From assembly GCA_029239415.1 (NCBI GenBank), contig JAQZAY010000025.1:1-20938 (forward strand): a DNA stretch of 20,938 nucleotides, read 5' to 3'. Made by a program: the position numbers and the translations under genes. Position 1 is the stretch's first letter, and every line of letters begins with the position of its first letter. The DNA comes from Pseudomonas sp. (GTDB taxonomy: Bacteria; Pseudomonadota; Gammaproteobacteria; Pseudomonadales; Pseudomonadaceae). Below the pieces are notes generated by a model. The model did not search any database and was not told the DNA's origin. It saw only the letters and a program-made list of their open reading frames with translations. Positions 1-9,070 of this stretch are shown here, in pieces.

Positions 1-11
1 GTGGGAGCGGC
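1..11. repeat. Truncated Pseudomonas REP-type fragment
   Basis: The window opens with GTGGGAGCGG, the usual core of Pseudomonas repetitive extragenic palindromes. It lies directly downstream of the minus-strand gene that ends at 12. Only one arm is inside the window, so the hairpin cannot be checked. The match is short and could be chance, but the same core recurs at 3840 and, reversed, at 3911. Confidence 0.35.
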
Positions 12-344
12 TCAGCCCCCGAACAACTCCAGCTTCAACGGCCGCACTGCCCCCATCCAGATCGCGTGATCACGGTGATCCGCCAGCTCGTCCCCGGTCA
101 GCGGATGCAGGAACACCACCAGCCCGCGCCGATACAAGGCCAGCCACGGCAAGACCACTCCCACCACCTCCGGCCCGAAGGACAGCTGGCAGCTCCAGTC
201 CGGATGCGGGCCGACTGGTTTCTGGTGCATGCGCCCCATGGTCACGGGAAACAGCCGCGCCGCTTCCTCGCACAGCTCGCGTGCCCGCTCGAACGTGCTT
301 GCGTCGTAGTAGACGTGGGCGTGGTACCCCTTGATCCTCTGCAC
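12..344 (-). CDS. DOPA 4,5-dioxygenase-like small protein
   Basis: This 110-residue protein fits the small DOPA 4,5-dioxygenase family in length and motifs. Visible motifs are YHAHVYYD at the N-terminus, GRMHQKPVGPHPDWSCQ near residues 37-53, PWLALYRRGLVVFLHP near 65-80, and TGDELADHRDHAIWMG near 82-97. The spaced histidines suit a non-haem metal site. Family members cleave the aromatic ring of catechol compounds such as DOPA, but the bacterial substrate is usually unknown. I choose the GTG at 344 as the start because AGGAG (350-354, read on the minus strand) lies five bases upstream; there is no better ATG. The upstream LysR gene stops only 24 bp away on the same strand, so the two may share a transcript. 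The family call is firm; the enzymatic role is inference. Confidence 0.85.
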   Translation of the reverse strand: MQRIKGYHAHVYYDASTFERARELCEEAARLFPVTMGRMHQKPVGPHPDWSCQLSFGPEVVGVVLPWLALYRRGLVVFLHPLTGDELADHRDHAIWMGAVRPLKLELFGG

Positions 345-368
345 AACTGCTCCTGATATGAATAAGCC

Positions 369-1268
369 CTAGCGACACCGCTCTTCGGCCAGCCAGTCGA
401 CAAAGCGCTGGATCAGCGCACCACGACGCTTGCGTGGTGGCAGGACTACATAATAGCCGCGCGCCGAGCGCAAGCTACCTTCCATGGGCCGGCACAACAG
501 GCCTTGCTCGACCAGGGCATCGACCAGATGAGCCCAGCCAATCGCCACGCCTTGGCCAGCAATCGCCGCCTGTATCAACAGCGTGTAATTGTCGAAGCGC
601 AGTTGCCCCGGCGCCGGTGGACTGGCCAGCCCCAGTTCGCGAAACACTCCAGCCCAATCGAACCAGCGACTGGCCTGTTCGCCACGCAGATGGAGCAACG
701 GCATGCGTTGCAAACCTTCACGGGACAGGACCTTGCCATCGATCAGTCGCGGACTGCAGACCGGGAACACTTCCTCGTCGAACAGCCACTGGCATTCACC
801 CTGATGAAAGCGGCCATCCCCAAACAGCAGCGCCACGTCGATATCCGGACGCAGCATCGCCTGGCTGCGTTCGCCGGTGACCAGGCTCACATCCACTTGT
901 GGGTTGGCTTCATGGAAGCGTTGCAGCCGGGGCATCAGCCAGAAAGCGGCAAACGCGAAATCGGTGGCGACCTGCAGCACTTCGCGCTGGTTGTGACCAC
1001 GCGCCTGGGCAATGCCATCGTCGATGGCCAGCAAGCCCTGGTGCACCTGTTCGAACAGCAGCTGGCCCGCGTCGGTGAGCTGGATGCCCCGATAGATGCG
1101 GTCGAACAGACGGGTCTCCAATTGTGCTTCGAGGCGTTTGACCTGCTGGCTGATAGCCGGCTGTGTGGTGCCCAGTTCAAGTGCAGCCGCCGTAAAGCCG
1201 CGCAAACGCGCTGCGGCCTCGAATACCCGCAGGCTTTCCAGCGACACGTGTCCAAGCTGCTCAAGCAT
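369..1268 (-). CDS. LysR-family regulator of the choline-sulfate locus
   Basis: This 299-residue protein has the standard LysR layout. An N-terminal winged helix-turn-helix covers roughly residues 8-67 (motifs GFTAAALELGTTQPAISQQV and LETRLFDR). A periplasmic-binding-like effector domain follows from about residue 95. It is divergent from betC with about 109 bp between the starts, the classic arrangement for a LysR protein controlling its neighbour. Regulators in this position in other proteobacteria are grouped as putative choline-sulfate-utilisation transcription factors, and this protein resembles that group rather than GcvA-like relatives. The inducer is not evident; choline-O-sulfate, choline or sulfur status are candidates. 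No strong ribosome-binding site precedes the ATG at 1268, but the first residues (LEQLGHVSLESLRVFEAAAR) look like the normal family start. The domain call is certain; the target gene is inferred from position. Confidence 0.88.
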   Translation of the reverse strand: MLEQLGHVSLESLRVFEAAARLRGFTAAALELGTTQPAISQQVKRLEAQLETRLFDRIYRGIQLTDAGQLLFEQVHQGLLAIDDGIAQARGHNQREVLQVATDFAFAAFWLMPRLQRFHEANPQVDVSLVTGERSQAMLRPDIDVALLFGDGRFHQGECQWLFDEEVFPVCSPRLIDGKVLSREGLQRMPLLHLRGEQASRWFDWAGVFRELGLASPPAPGQLRFDNYTLLIQAAIAGQGVAIGWAHLVDALVEQGLLCRPMEGSLRSARGYYVVLPPRKRRGALIQRFVDWLAEERCR

Positions 1269-1291
1269 AAGCGCTGCTAATCCCAGTCATT

Positions 1292-1312
1292 GCCCGTAGT
1301 GGGCTTTACCCA
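1292..1312. promoter_or_regulatory. Candidate LysR-type operator between regulator and betC
   Basis: Two overlapping dyads lie here: GCCC-N5-GGGC (1292-1304) and TGGG-CTTTA-CCCA (1300-1312). The second fits the T-N11-A pattern of LysR recognition sites exactly. Its centre is about 57 bp upstream of the start point predicted from the -10 at 1351, close to where LysR activators usually bind. Function is inferred from pattern and position only. Confidence 0.4.
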
Positions 1313-1350
1313 TGTTAGCGCCAGTCGCATTCTCGTTCGTAGATGACTTA

Positions 1351-1356
1351 CATAAT
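1351..1356 (+). promoter_or_regulatory. Candidate -10 element of betC
   Basis: CATAAT matches the sigma-70 -10 consensus at five of six bases. No good -35 lies 16-18 bp upstream, as expected for an activator-dependent promoter. Transcription would begin near 1363, which makes an in-frame ATG at 1312 unusable and supports translation from the ATG at 1378. Confidence 0.35.
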
Positions 1357-1377
1357 CCAGAACGATGGAACAGCCTC

Positions 1378-2889
1378 ATGAAGCGCAACAACATCCTGTT
1401 CATCATGGCCGACCAGATGGCCGCCCCTTTGCTGCCGATCTACGGCCCGTCGCCCCTCAAGATGCCGCACCTCAGCCGCCTGGCCGAGCAGGCCGTGGTA
1501 TTCGATGCCGCCTATTGCAACAGCCCGCTCTGCGCGCCGTCGCGCTTCACCTTGGTCAGCGGCCAGCTGCCCAGCCGCATCGGTGCCTACGACAATGCTG
1601 CCGACTTTCCGGGCGATGTGCCTACTTATGCCCACTACCTGCGCCGCCTGGGCTACCGCACCGCGCTGTCGGGCAAGATGCACTTCTGCGGGCCAGACCA
1701 GTTGCACGGCTTCGAGGAGCGCCTGACCAGCGACATCTATCCGGCCGACTACGGCTGGGCCGTCAACTGGGACGCCCCCGACGAGCGTCCCAGCTGGTAC
1801 CACAACATGACCTCGGTCCTGCAGGCCGGGCCCTGCGTGCGTACCAACCAGCTGGATTTCGACGAGGAGGTAGTGTTCAAGGCCCGCCAGTACCTCTACG
1901 ACCATGTGCGCGAGGCCGACGCCCGTCCTTTCTGCCTGACCGTGTCGATGACCCACCCGCATGATCCCTACACCATCCCCCGGCGCTGGTGGGACCTGTA
2001 CCAGGACGTCGAGATCCCGATGCCGGCCTACCCGCTGGCCCAGCACGAGCAGGACCCGCACGCGCAACGCCTGCTCAAGGTCTACGACCTGTGGGACAAG
2101 CCACTACCGGCCGAGAAGATCCATGATGCCCGCCGCGCCTACTTCGGCGCCTGCAGCTATATCGACGACAACATCGGCAAGCTGCTGGAGACGCTCGAGG
2201 AAACCGGTCTGGCCGACGATACCTTGATCGTGTTCTCCGGCGATCACGGGGACATGCTGGGCGAGCGCGGGCTCTGGTACAAGATGCACTGGTTCGAGAT
2301 GTCGGCGCGGGTGCCGCTGCTGGTCCATGCCCCGGGGCGCTTCGAACCGGGCCGGGTGAGCGCGGCGGTGTCGACGTGCGACTTGCTGCCGACACTGGTC
2401 GAGCTTGCCGGCGGCAGCGTCGAGGCCGGCCTGCCGCTCGATGGCCGCTCGCTGCTCGGACACCTGCAAGGGCAGGGCGGGCATGACGAGGTGATCGGCG
2501 AATACATGGCCGAGGGCACGGTCGGGCCATTGATGATGATTCGCCGCGGCGCCTACAAGTTCGTGTACAGCGAGGACGACCCTTGGCTACTCTATGACCT
2601 GAGCCGCGACCCGCACGAGCGGGAGAACCTCGCCGGCAGCCCCGATCACCAGGCGCTGCTGCAGGCATTTGCCGATCAAGCCCGCCAGCGCTGGGATATC
2701 CCCAGCCTGCGCCGGCAAGTCCTGGCCAGCCAGCGCCGACGGCGCCTGGTGGCGCAGGCGCTGTCGATCGGCAGGCTGAAAAGCTGGGACCACCAGCCTC
2801 TGGTGGATGCCAGCCAACAGTACATGCGCAACCACATCGATCTCGACGACCTCGAGCGCAAGGCACGTTATCCACAGCCCGCCCCGTAA
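1378..2889 (+). CDS. betC: Choline sulfatase BetC
   Basis: This 503-residue type I sulfatase hydrolyses choline-O-sulfate to choline and sulfate in the cytoplasm. The signature C-x-P-S-R is present as Cys52-Ala-Pro-Ser-Arg56; this cysteine is converted to formylglycine in the family. Metal-binding acids appear as Met-Ala-Asp12-Gln near the start and FSGDHGDMLGERGLW in the middle. The C-terminal region (YDLSRDPHERENLA and beyond) matches choline sulfatases rather than arylsulfatases. The frame is open upstream to an ATG at 1312, but the extra 22 residues are unlike the family and fall over the promoter, so I place the start at 1378. The choX-like gene follows after 18 bp, suggesting one transcript. 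A perfect DnaA box is embedded near the 3' end (2868-2876). The enzyme supplies sulfur, carbon, nitrogen or an osmoprotectant precursor. Confidence 0.95.
   Translation: MKRNNILFIMADQMAAPLLPIYGPSPLKMPHLSRLAEQAVVFDAAYCNSPLCAPSRFTLVSGQLPSRIGAYDNAADFPGDVPTYAHYLRRLGYRTALSGKMHFCGPDQLHGFEERLTSDIYPADYGWAVNWDAPDERPSWYHNMTSVLQAGPCVRTNQLDFDEEVVFKARQYLYDHVREADARPFCLTVSMTHPHDPYTIPRRWWDLYQDVEIPMPAYPLAQHEQDPHAQRLLKVYDLWDKPLPAEKIHDARRAYFGACSYIDDNIGKLLETLEETGLADDTLIVFSGDHGDMLGERGLWYKMHWFEMSARVPLLVHAPGRFEPGRVSAAVSTCDLLPTLVELAGGSVEAGLPLDGRSLLGHLQGQGGHDEVIGEYMAEGTVGPLMMIRRGAYKFVYSEDDPWLLYDLSRDPHERENLAGSPDHQALLQAFADQARQRWDIPSLRRQVLASQRRRRLVAQALSIGRLKSWDHQPLVDASQQYMRNHIDLDDLERKARYPQPAP
2868..2876 (+). other. Perfect DnaA box inside betC
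   Basis: TTATCCACA is an exact match to the strict DnaA-box consensus. It lies in the codons for Arg-Tyr-Pro-Gln, spelled with TAT and CCA where this gene mostly uses TAC and G/C-ending proline codons. Binding is not shown. Confidence 0.55.
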
Positions 2890-2907
2890 TTGAGCAGGAA
2901 GACCGCC

Positions 2908-3831
2908 ATGAAACGCTTGTCCACCGTCGCGATTGCCCTAGTTCTGAGCCTGGCCGGTACCTCGGCCAGCGCCGAAGACGCCAGTTGCAGTACCGTGAAG
3001 ATGGCCGATCCTGGCTGGAGCGACATCGCCTCCACCAACGCCATCGCCCGCCTGTTGCTGGAGACTCTGGGCTATCAGGTAAAGATCGACAGCCTGGCCG
3101 TGCCGATCATCTATGGCGGCCTCAAGGATGGAAGAGTCGACGCCTTCCTTGGCAACTGGATGCCCGCCCACCAGGGTTTCCATGACAAGTTCATCGCCAC
3201 CGGCGATGTGAAGCAACTGGGCCGCAACCTCGAAGGCACCGAGTTCACGCTTGCGGTCCCCGATTATGTCTGGGAGGCCGGCGTGAAGTCGTTCGCCGAC
3301 CTGCAAAAGCATGCCAGTGCGTTCGACAACAAGATCTACGGCATCGGCTCCGGCGCGCCAGCGAACCTGTCGCTCAAGGAGATCATCGACAAGAATGAAT
3401 TCGAGCTCGGCGACTGGAAGCTGGTCGAGTCCAGCGAGCAGGCGATGCTCGCGCAAGTGCAGCGCGCCACGCAGAAAAAGCAGTTCATCACCTTTCTTGG
3501 CTGGACCCCGCATCCCATGAACGTGAAATTGAAGATGCACTACCTCACCGGTGGCGAGCAGTGGTTCGGCAGCAAGGGCGAGGTGTACACCCTGACGCGC
3601 AAGGATTATCCACAGGCCTGCCCGAATGCGGCGAAGCTGCTGGGCAACCTGCGTTTTACGCTGGACATGGAAAACGCCATCATGGCGCAGGTTGTGGATA
3701 AGAAGGTGAGCTTCGATGCCGCGGCCAAGGCGTGGGTCAAAGCGCATCCGCAATTGCTCGATGGCTGGCTTAGCGGTGTCACCACCCGCGAGGGTGCCGA
3801 TGCCAAGGCTGCCGTGAACGCCAAGTTGTAG
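2908..3831 (+). CDS. choX: ChoX-type choline/quaternary-amine ABC substrate-binding protein
   Basis: This is a 307-residue periplasmic binding protein. A signal peptide covers residues 1-22 (MKRLSTVAIALVLSLAGTSA region, cleavage after Ala-Ser-Ala). The ligand pocket of the choline-binding ChoX family is recognisable: Trp37 and Asp39 (GWSD), Trp84 (GNWMP), Tyr120 (PDYVW), Asn153 (GAPAN) and Trp199 (LGWTPHP). These residues form the aromatic box that holds a trimethylammonium group. The ATG at 2908 has AGGAAG six bases upstream; an upstream TTG in frame is less likely. No permease or ATPase gene is adjacent, so it must share a transporter encoded elsewhere; shared Cbc-type transporters are known in Pseudomonas. 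Next to betC, choline-O-sulfate is a reasonable ligand, but choline or betaine cannot be excluded. Two perfect DnaA boxes lie inside the gene. Confidence 0.9.
   Translation: MKRLSTVAIALVLSLAGTSASAEDASCSTVKMADPGWSDIASTNAIARLLLETLGYQVKIDSLAVPIIYGGLKDGRVDAFLGNWMPAHQGFHDKFIATGDVKQLGRNLEGTEFTLAVPDYVWEAGVKSFADLQKHASAFDNKIYGIGSGAPANLSLKEIIDKNEFELGDWKLVESSEQAMLAQVQRATQKKQFITFLGWTPHPMNVKLKMHYLTGGEQWFGSKGEVYTLTRKDYPQACPNAAKLLGNLRFTLDMENAIMAQVVDKKVSFDAAAKAWVKAHPQLLDGWLSGVTTREGADAKAAVNAKL
3606..3614 (+). other. Perfect DnaA box inside choX-like gene
   Basis: TTATCCACA lies in the codons for Asp-Tyr-Pro-Gln, again with TAT and CCA. It faces the opposite way to the box at 3693, with 78 bp between the two. 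Confidence 0.55.
3693..3701 (-). other. Perfect DnaA box inside choX-like gene
   Basis: TGTGGATAA (TTATCCACA on the minus strand) lies in the codons for Val-Val-Asp-Lys. It forms an inverted pair with the box at 3606-3614. Confidence 0.55.
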
Positions 3832-3835
3832 ATAT

Positions 3836-3921
3836 CCCTGTGGGAGCAACCGCCTTTGGCGGGAGCCTGTCCCGGCCTTTTCGCTGGCAAGTAGGAGCGC
3901 CGAACCGCAGCTCCCACAGGG
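3836..3921. repeat. Diverged inverted REP pair after the choX-like gene
   Basis: A perfect 12-bp inverted repeat, CCCTGTGGGAGC (3836-3847) and GCTCCCACAGGG (3910-3921), bounds this segment. Both outer arms are Pseudomonas REP cores; the interior (CCGGCCTTTTCGCTGGCAAG) is a degraded REP body. A small hairpin CCGCC-TTT-GGCGG sits at 3850-3862. The unit starts five bases after the stop codon, so it may stabilise the betC-choX mRNA 3' end or stop transcription before the SulP gene. There is no U-run typical of an intrinsic terminator. Confidence 0.8.
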
Positions 3922-3970
3922 TACCGCGTCGTACAAGAAAAGGATGGTGTGTCATCACTGAGAACCCCGC

Positions 3971-5536
3971 ATGCCCAGGCTTGACCGTCTATTGCCCTTC
4001 CTGAACTGGCTCCCCCGGCAGACCCGCGCCACCCTGCGCCAGGACCTGCTTGTGGGCCTGAGCGGCGCGATTCTGGCCCTGCCGCAGTCCATCGCCTACG
4101 CCCTGATCGCCGGCCTGCCGGCGGAATACGGCCTGTACGCGGCCATCGTGCCGGTGCTGATCGCCTCTCTCTGGGGATCGTCGTGGCACATGATCTGCGG
4201 CCCGACCGCCGCCATTTCCATCGTGCTCTATGCCAGCGTCAGTCCCTTGGCCATCAGCGGCAGCGACGATTATGTGACCCTGGTCCTGCTCCTGACTTTC
4301 CTGGGCGGCGTGTTCCAGCTACTGCTCGGGCTGTTGCGCTTCGGTGCCTTGGTCAACTTCGTGTCCCATTCGGTAGTGCTTGGCTTCACCCTTGGCGCGG
4401 CCGTGGTGATTGCCTTGGGCCAGGTACCCAATCTGCTCGGCATGGACCTGCCCAGCCAGGCGACCGCGCTCAAGACCGTGCAAGAGCTGCTGGGCCACGC
4501 GGGCGATGTGGATATCCCATCGCTGGTGCTGGGGCTGGGCACGCTGGGGTGCGGGGTAGCGCTGAAACTCTGGCGGCCGCGCTGGCCGGGGCTGTTGATA
4601 AGTCTGGCAGCGGTCAGCCTGGTGGCCTCGCTGCTGCCGGGATACTTCGGCCATGTGCAGCGGGTGCCGGGCTTCATTGGCCAGCTGCCGCCACTGAGCC
4701 CCCTGCCGCTACTGGACCTCGAAGCGATTCTGCGCCTGCTGCCCAGCGCCGTGGCCGTGGGCATGCTCGGCCTGGTGACCAGCTTGTCGATCGCCCGCTC
4801 GCTGTCTGCGCGTTCCGAGCAATTGATCGATGCCAACCAGGAAATCCGCGCCCAGGGCCTGTCGAACATGGTCGGCGCATTCTTCTCCGGTTACTTGTCC
4901 TCGGGATCATTCACCCGATCGGGGCTGAGCCATGACGCGGGGGCGCGCTCGCCACTGGCGGGCGTGTTCTCGGCGCTGTGGGTGGCGCTGTTCGCGGTGG
5001 CCGGGGCAGGACTTATCGCCTATCTGCCGATCCCTGCCATGGCCGGCAGCATCCTGCTGATCTGCTGGGGGCTGGTGGATCATCGGGGAATGCGGGCGTT
5101 GTTCCGGGTCAGCCGCTCGGAGTTCCTGGTCATGGCACTGACTGCTGCGGCCACCTTGCTGCTGGAGCTGCAGACCGCCATCTATGCCGGGGTCCTGGCC
5201 TCGCTGTTCTTCTACCTCAAGCGCACCTCGCGCCCGCGCGTGCAGCAGTCACGCGAAGGGGAGGCCGATGTGTTGCGGGTGGGCGGCTCGATCTTCTTCG
5301 GCGCCAGCCACTACCTGCAGGTGCGCCTGCAGCGCTGCCAGGGCCCGCACGTGGTGATCGACGCGCGGCAGATCAACTTCATCGACTATTCAGGCGTCGA
5401 CATGCTGCACCGCGAGGCCCGCCGCCTGGCACGAACGGGCGGCAGCCTGACGCTGCACCGTGCCCGGCCACAGGTCATCGAGGACCTGCACAAGCTGGAA
5501 GGGGCAGCGCTGTGCCCCATCCGCTTCGAGGATTAG
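3971..5536 (+). CDS. SulP-family inorganic anion (sulfate) permease with STAS domain
   Basis: This 521-residue inner-membrane protein has the SulP layout. Many hydrophobic helices run through residues 20-410, including the family region [20 protein letters not shown] and the motif near [21 protein letters not shown] cytoplasmic STAS domain occupies roughly residues 430-521 ([31 protein letters not shown]). SulP proteins carry sulfate, bicarbonate or other anions by H+ or Na+ coupling or exchange. Position beside choline sulfatase favours sulfate, perhaps handling the sulfate that BetC releases. The ATG at 3971 is the first start after an in-frame stop at 3959 and has only a weak ribosome-binding site. 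The stop codon overlaps that of convergent aroE by three bases. Specificity is inferred. Confidence 0.88.
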   Translation: MPRLDRLLPFLNWLPRQTRATLRQDLLVGLSGAILALPQSIAYALIAGLPAEYGLYAAIVPVLIASLWGSSWHMICGPTAAISIVLYASVSPLAISGSDDYVTLVLLLTFLGGVFQLLLGLLRFGALVNFVSHSVVLGFTLGAAVVIALGQVPNLLGMDLPSQATALKTVQELLGHAGDVDIPSLVLGLGTLGCGVALKLWRPRWPGLLISLAAVSLVASLLPGYFGHVQRVPGFIGQLPPLSPLPLLDLEAILRLLPSAVAVGMLGLVTSLSIARSLSARSEQLIDANQEIRAQGLSNMVGAFFSGYLSSGSFTRSGLSHDAGARSPLAGVFSALWVALFAVAGAGLIAYLPIPAMAGSILLICWGLVDHRGMRALFRVSRSEFLVMALTAAATLLLELQTAIYAGVLASLFFYLKRTSRPRVQQSREGEADVLRVGGSIFFGASHYLQVRLQRCQGPHVVIDARQINFIDYSGVDMLHREARRLARTGGSLTLHRARPQVIEDLHKLEGAALCPIRFED

Positions 5537-6354
5537 CGGGCCAGCTGGCGACGCAGCTCGGCCAGCACCGGCGCGGTGTCCGGGCGCACATCGCGCCACA
5601 CATGGAAGGCTTCGGCGGCCTGCTCCACGAGCATGCCCAGGCCATCGAGCACCTTGGCCGCACCCAGGCCGCTGGCCCATGCGCAGAAAGGCGTGGGCTC
5701 CTTGGCGTACATCATGTCGTAGCACACGGTCACTCCCGGCTGCACCAGGCTGTCGGCAATCGCCGGCATCTGGCCGGCAAGGCTTGCCGAGGTGGCATTG
5801 ATGATCAGGTCGACCGGCTCTTGCAGCCAGGCGAAGCCGCTTGCAGCCACCGGGCCCAGGTCGGCGAACTCACGCGCCAGCTGCTCGGCCTTTTCCACCG
5901 TGCGGTTGGCGATCACCAGCGACAACGGCCTGTGTGCCAGCAGGGGCTCGAGTACCCCGCGCACCGCGCCGCCGGCCCCCAGGACAAGGATGCGCTTGCC
6001 CGCAAGCTCCACCCCGGCGTTGACCGTCAGATCGCGCACCAGGCCCGCGCCATCGGTGTTATCGCCTTCCAGGGTGCCGTCATCGAGCTCGGTCAGGGTG
6101 TTGACCGCACCAGCGCGTCGCGCGCGAGGTGTCAGGGTGTCGGCAAGGCGAAACGCCTCTTCCTTGAACGGCACGGTCACGTTGGCGCCAAGGCCTTGCT
6201 TGAAGAAGCCCCGGGCGCAGTCGCTGAAGTTGTCCAGCGGGGCCAGCAGCGTGCTGTACTCCAGGTTTTCGCCGGTCTGGTCGGCGAACAGGCGGTGGAT
6301 CAACGGCGACTTGCTGTGGCCGATCGGGTTGCCGAAAACAACGTACTGGTCCAT
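5533..6354 (-). CDS. aroE: Shikimate dehydrogenase AroE
   Basis: This 273-residue NADP-dependent enzyme reduces 3-dehydroshikimate to shikimate, the fourth step of aromatic amino-acid synthesis, in the cytoplasm. The substrate site is visible as [11 protein letters not shown] at residues 7-17, [11 protein letters not shown] with the catalytic lysine near residue 65, and [11 protein letters not shown] near 100. The nucleotide-binding loop is [15 protein letters not shown] near 125-140. I place the start at the ATG at 6354: AGGAG (6363-6367 read on the minus strand) is eight bases upstream, and the length matches other AroE proteins. An upstream extension of 18 residues would overlap hemF and looks spurious. 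hemF stops 25 bp upstream on the same strand, so the two are probably co-transcribed. There is no terminator between aroE and the convergent SulP gene. Confidence 0.96.
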   Translation of the reverse strand: MDQYVVFGNPIGHSKSPLIHRLFADQTGENLEYSTLLAPLDNFSDCARGFFKQGLGANVTVPFKEEAFRLADTLTPRARRAGAVNTLTELDDGTLEGDNTDGAGLVRDLTVNAGVELAGKRILVLGAGGAVRGVLEPLLAHRPLSLVIANRTVEKAEQLAREFADLGPVAASGFAWLQEPVDLIINATSASLAGQMPAIADSLVQPGVTVCYDMMYAKEPTPFCAWASGLGAAKVLDGLGMLVEQAAEAFHVWRDVRPDTAPVLAELRRQLAR

Positions 6355-6379
6355 GGACAGGGCTCCTGGGCGTTTCAGA

Positions 6380-8420
<2,041 letters not shown>

Positions 8421-8452
8421 CGGGATGCATGCTCCCTCGGGATGCAGTCCAA

Positions 8453-8469
8453 GGCCACTCCAGGTGGCC
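8453..8469. terminator. Possible hairpin between convergent qor and tsaC
   Basis: GGCCAC and GTGGCC form a 6-bp stem with loop TCCAG in the 56-bp gap between the two convergent stop codons. It lacks a U-run in either direction, so it is at best a weak bidirectional terminator. The gap also contains a direct repeat, CGGGATGCA, at 8421-8429 and 8438-8446. Confidence 0.3.
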
Positions 8470-8476
8470 CTGGGCA

Positions 8477-9034
8477 CTAGCCTGGACGGACGACCTCCCC
8501 AGTGGCCAGGTCCCGGATCACGCTCGGATTACGCCTGCCACCCAACGCTCCACCCAACACCAGGTCAAGTTGCCCCCGGAAATACTGCTCGACCCGCAAC
8601 CTCGACTTGGCCGCTGGCCGTCCCTGGGGGTTGGCCGAGGTCGAGATCAGCGGCCCGACCAGTGCGCACAGTTCACGCACCATGGGATGGTCGCTGACCC
8701 GCAAGGCCACCGTGTCATGCACGCCGGTCACCCATTCCGGCAGCAGGCCCTGGTGGGGAACCAGCCAGGTATTGGGCCCGGGCCAGGTGCTGGACATGCG
8801 GTCGAGCCAATCTTCGGGAAAATCCTCGAACAGGAAATCGAACTGGCGGATATTGTCGGCGATCAGGATCAATCCCTTGTCCACCGAGCGCGACTTGATC
8901 GCCAGCAGGCGATCCACCGCTTCTTCGTTCCATGGGTCGCAGCCCAGGCCCCAGACCGCTTCGGTCGGGTAGGCAATGACCGCGCCCGCCCGTATTTCAC
9001 GCGCGGCTTGTTGCACACGCCAACTGCTTACCAT
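8477..9034 (-). CDS. tsaC: Threonylcarbamoyl-AMP synthase TsaC
   Basis: This 185-residue Sua5/YciO/YrdC-family enzyme makes threonylcarbamoyl-AMP from threonine, bicarbonate and ATP, the first step of t6A37 modification of ANN-decoding tRNAs. Motifs include [14 protein letters not shown] near the start, [16 protein letters not shown] near residues 48-63, and [11 protein letters not shown] with nearby basic residues toward the C-terminus. It has the short TsaC form without the Sua5 extension. The ATG at 9034 is chosen because GGAGAA precedes it by about six bases; an ATG five codons upstream would place the start over that site. dprA ends 36 bp upstream on the same strand, so the two are likely one transcript. 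Confidence 0.95.
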   Translation of the reverse strand: MVSSWRVQQAAREIRAGAVIAYPTEAVWGLGCDPWNEEAVDRLLAIKSRSVDKGLILIADNIRQFDFLFEDFPEDWLDRMSSTWPGPNTWLVPHQGLLPEWVTGVHDTVALRVSDHPMVRELCALVGPLISTSANPQGRPAAKSRLRVEQYFRGQLDLVLGGALGGRRNPSVIRDLATGEVVRPG

Positions 9035-9070
9035 TGCTGTTCTCCACATAAGGAATGATGAGCAGTGTAC

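Noticed and set aside
1312..1377. Upstream ATG that would lengthen betC by 22 residues
   Set aside because: The extra residues do not look like the family N-terminus and span the predicted -10, so the ATG at 1378 is preferred.
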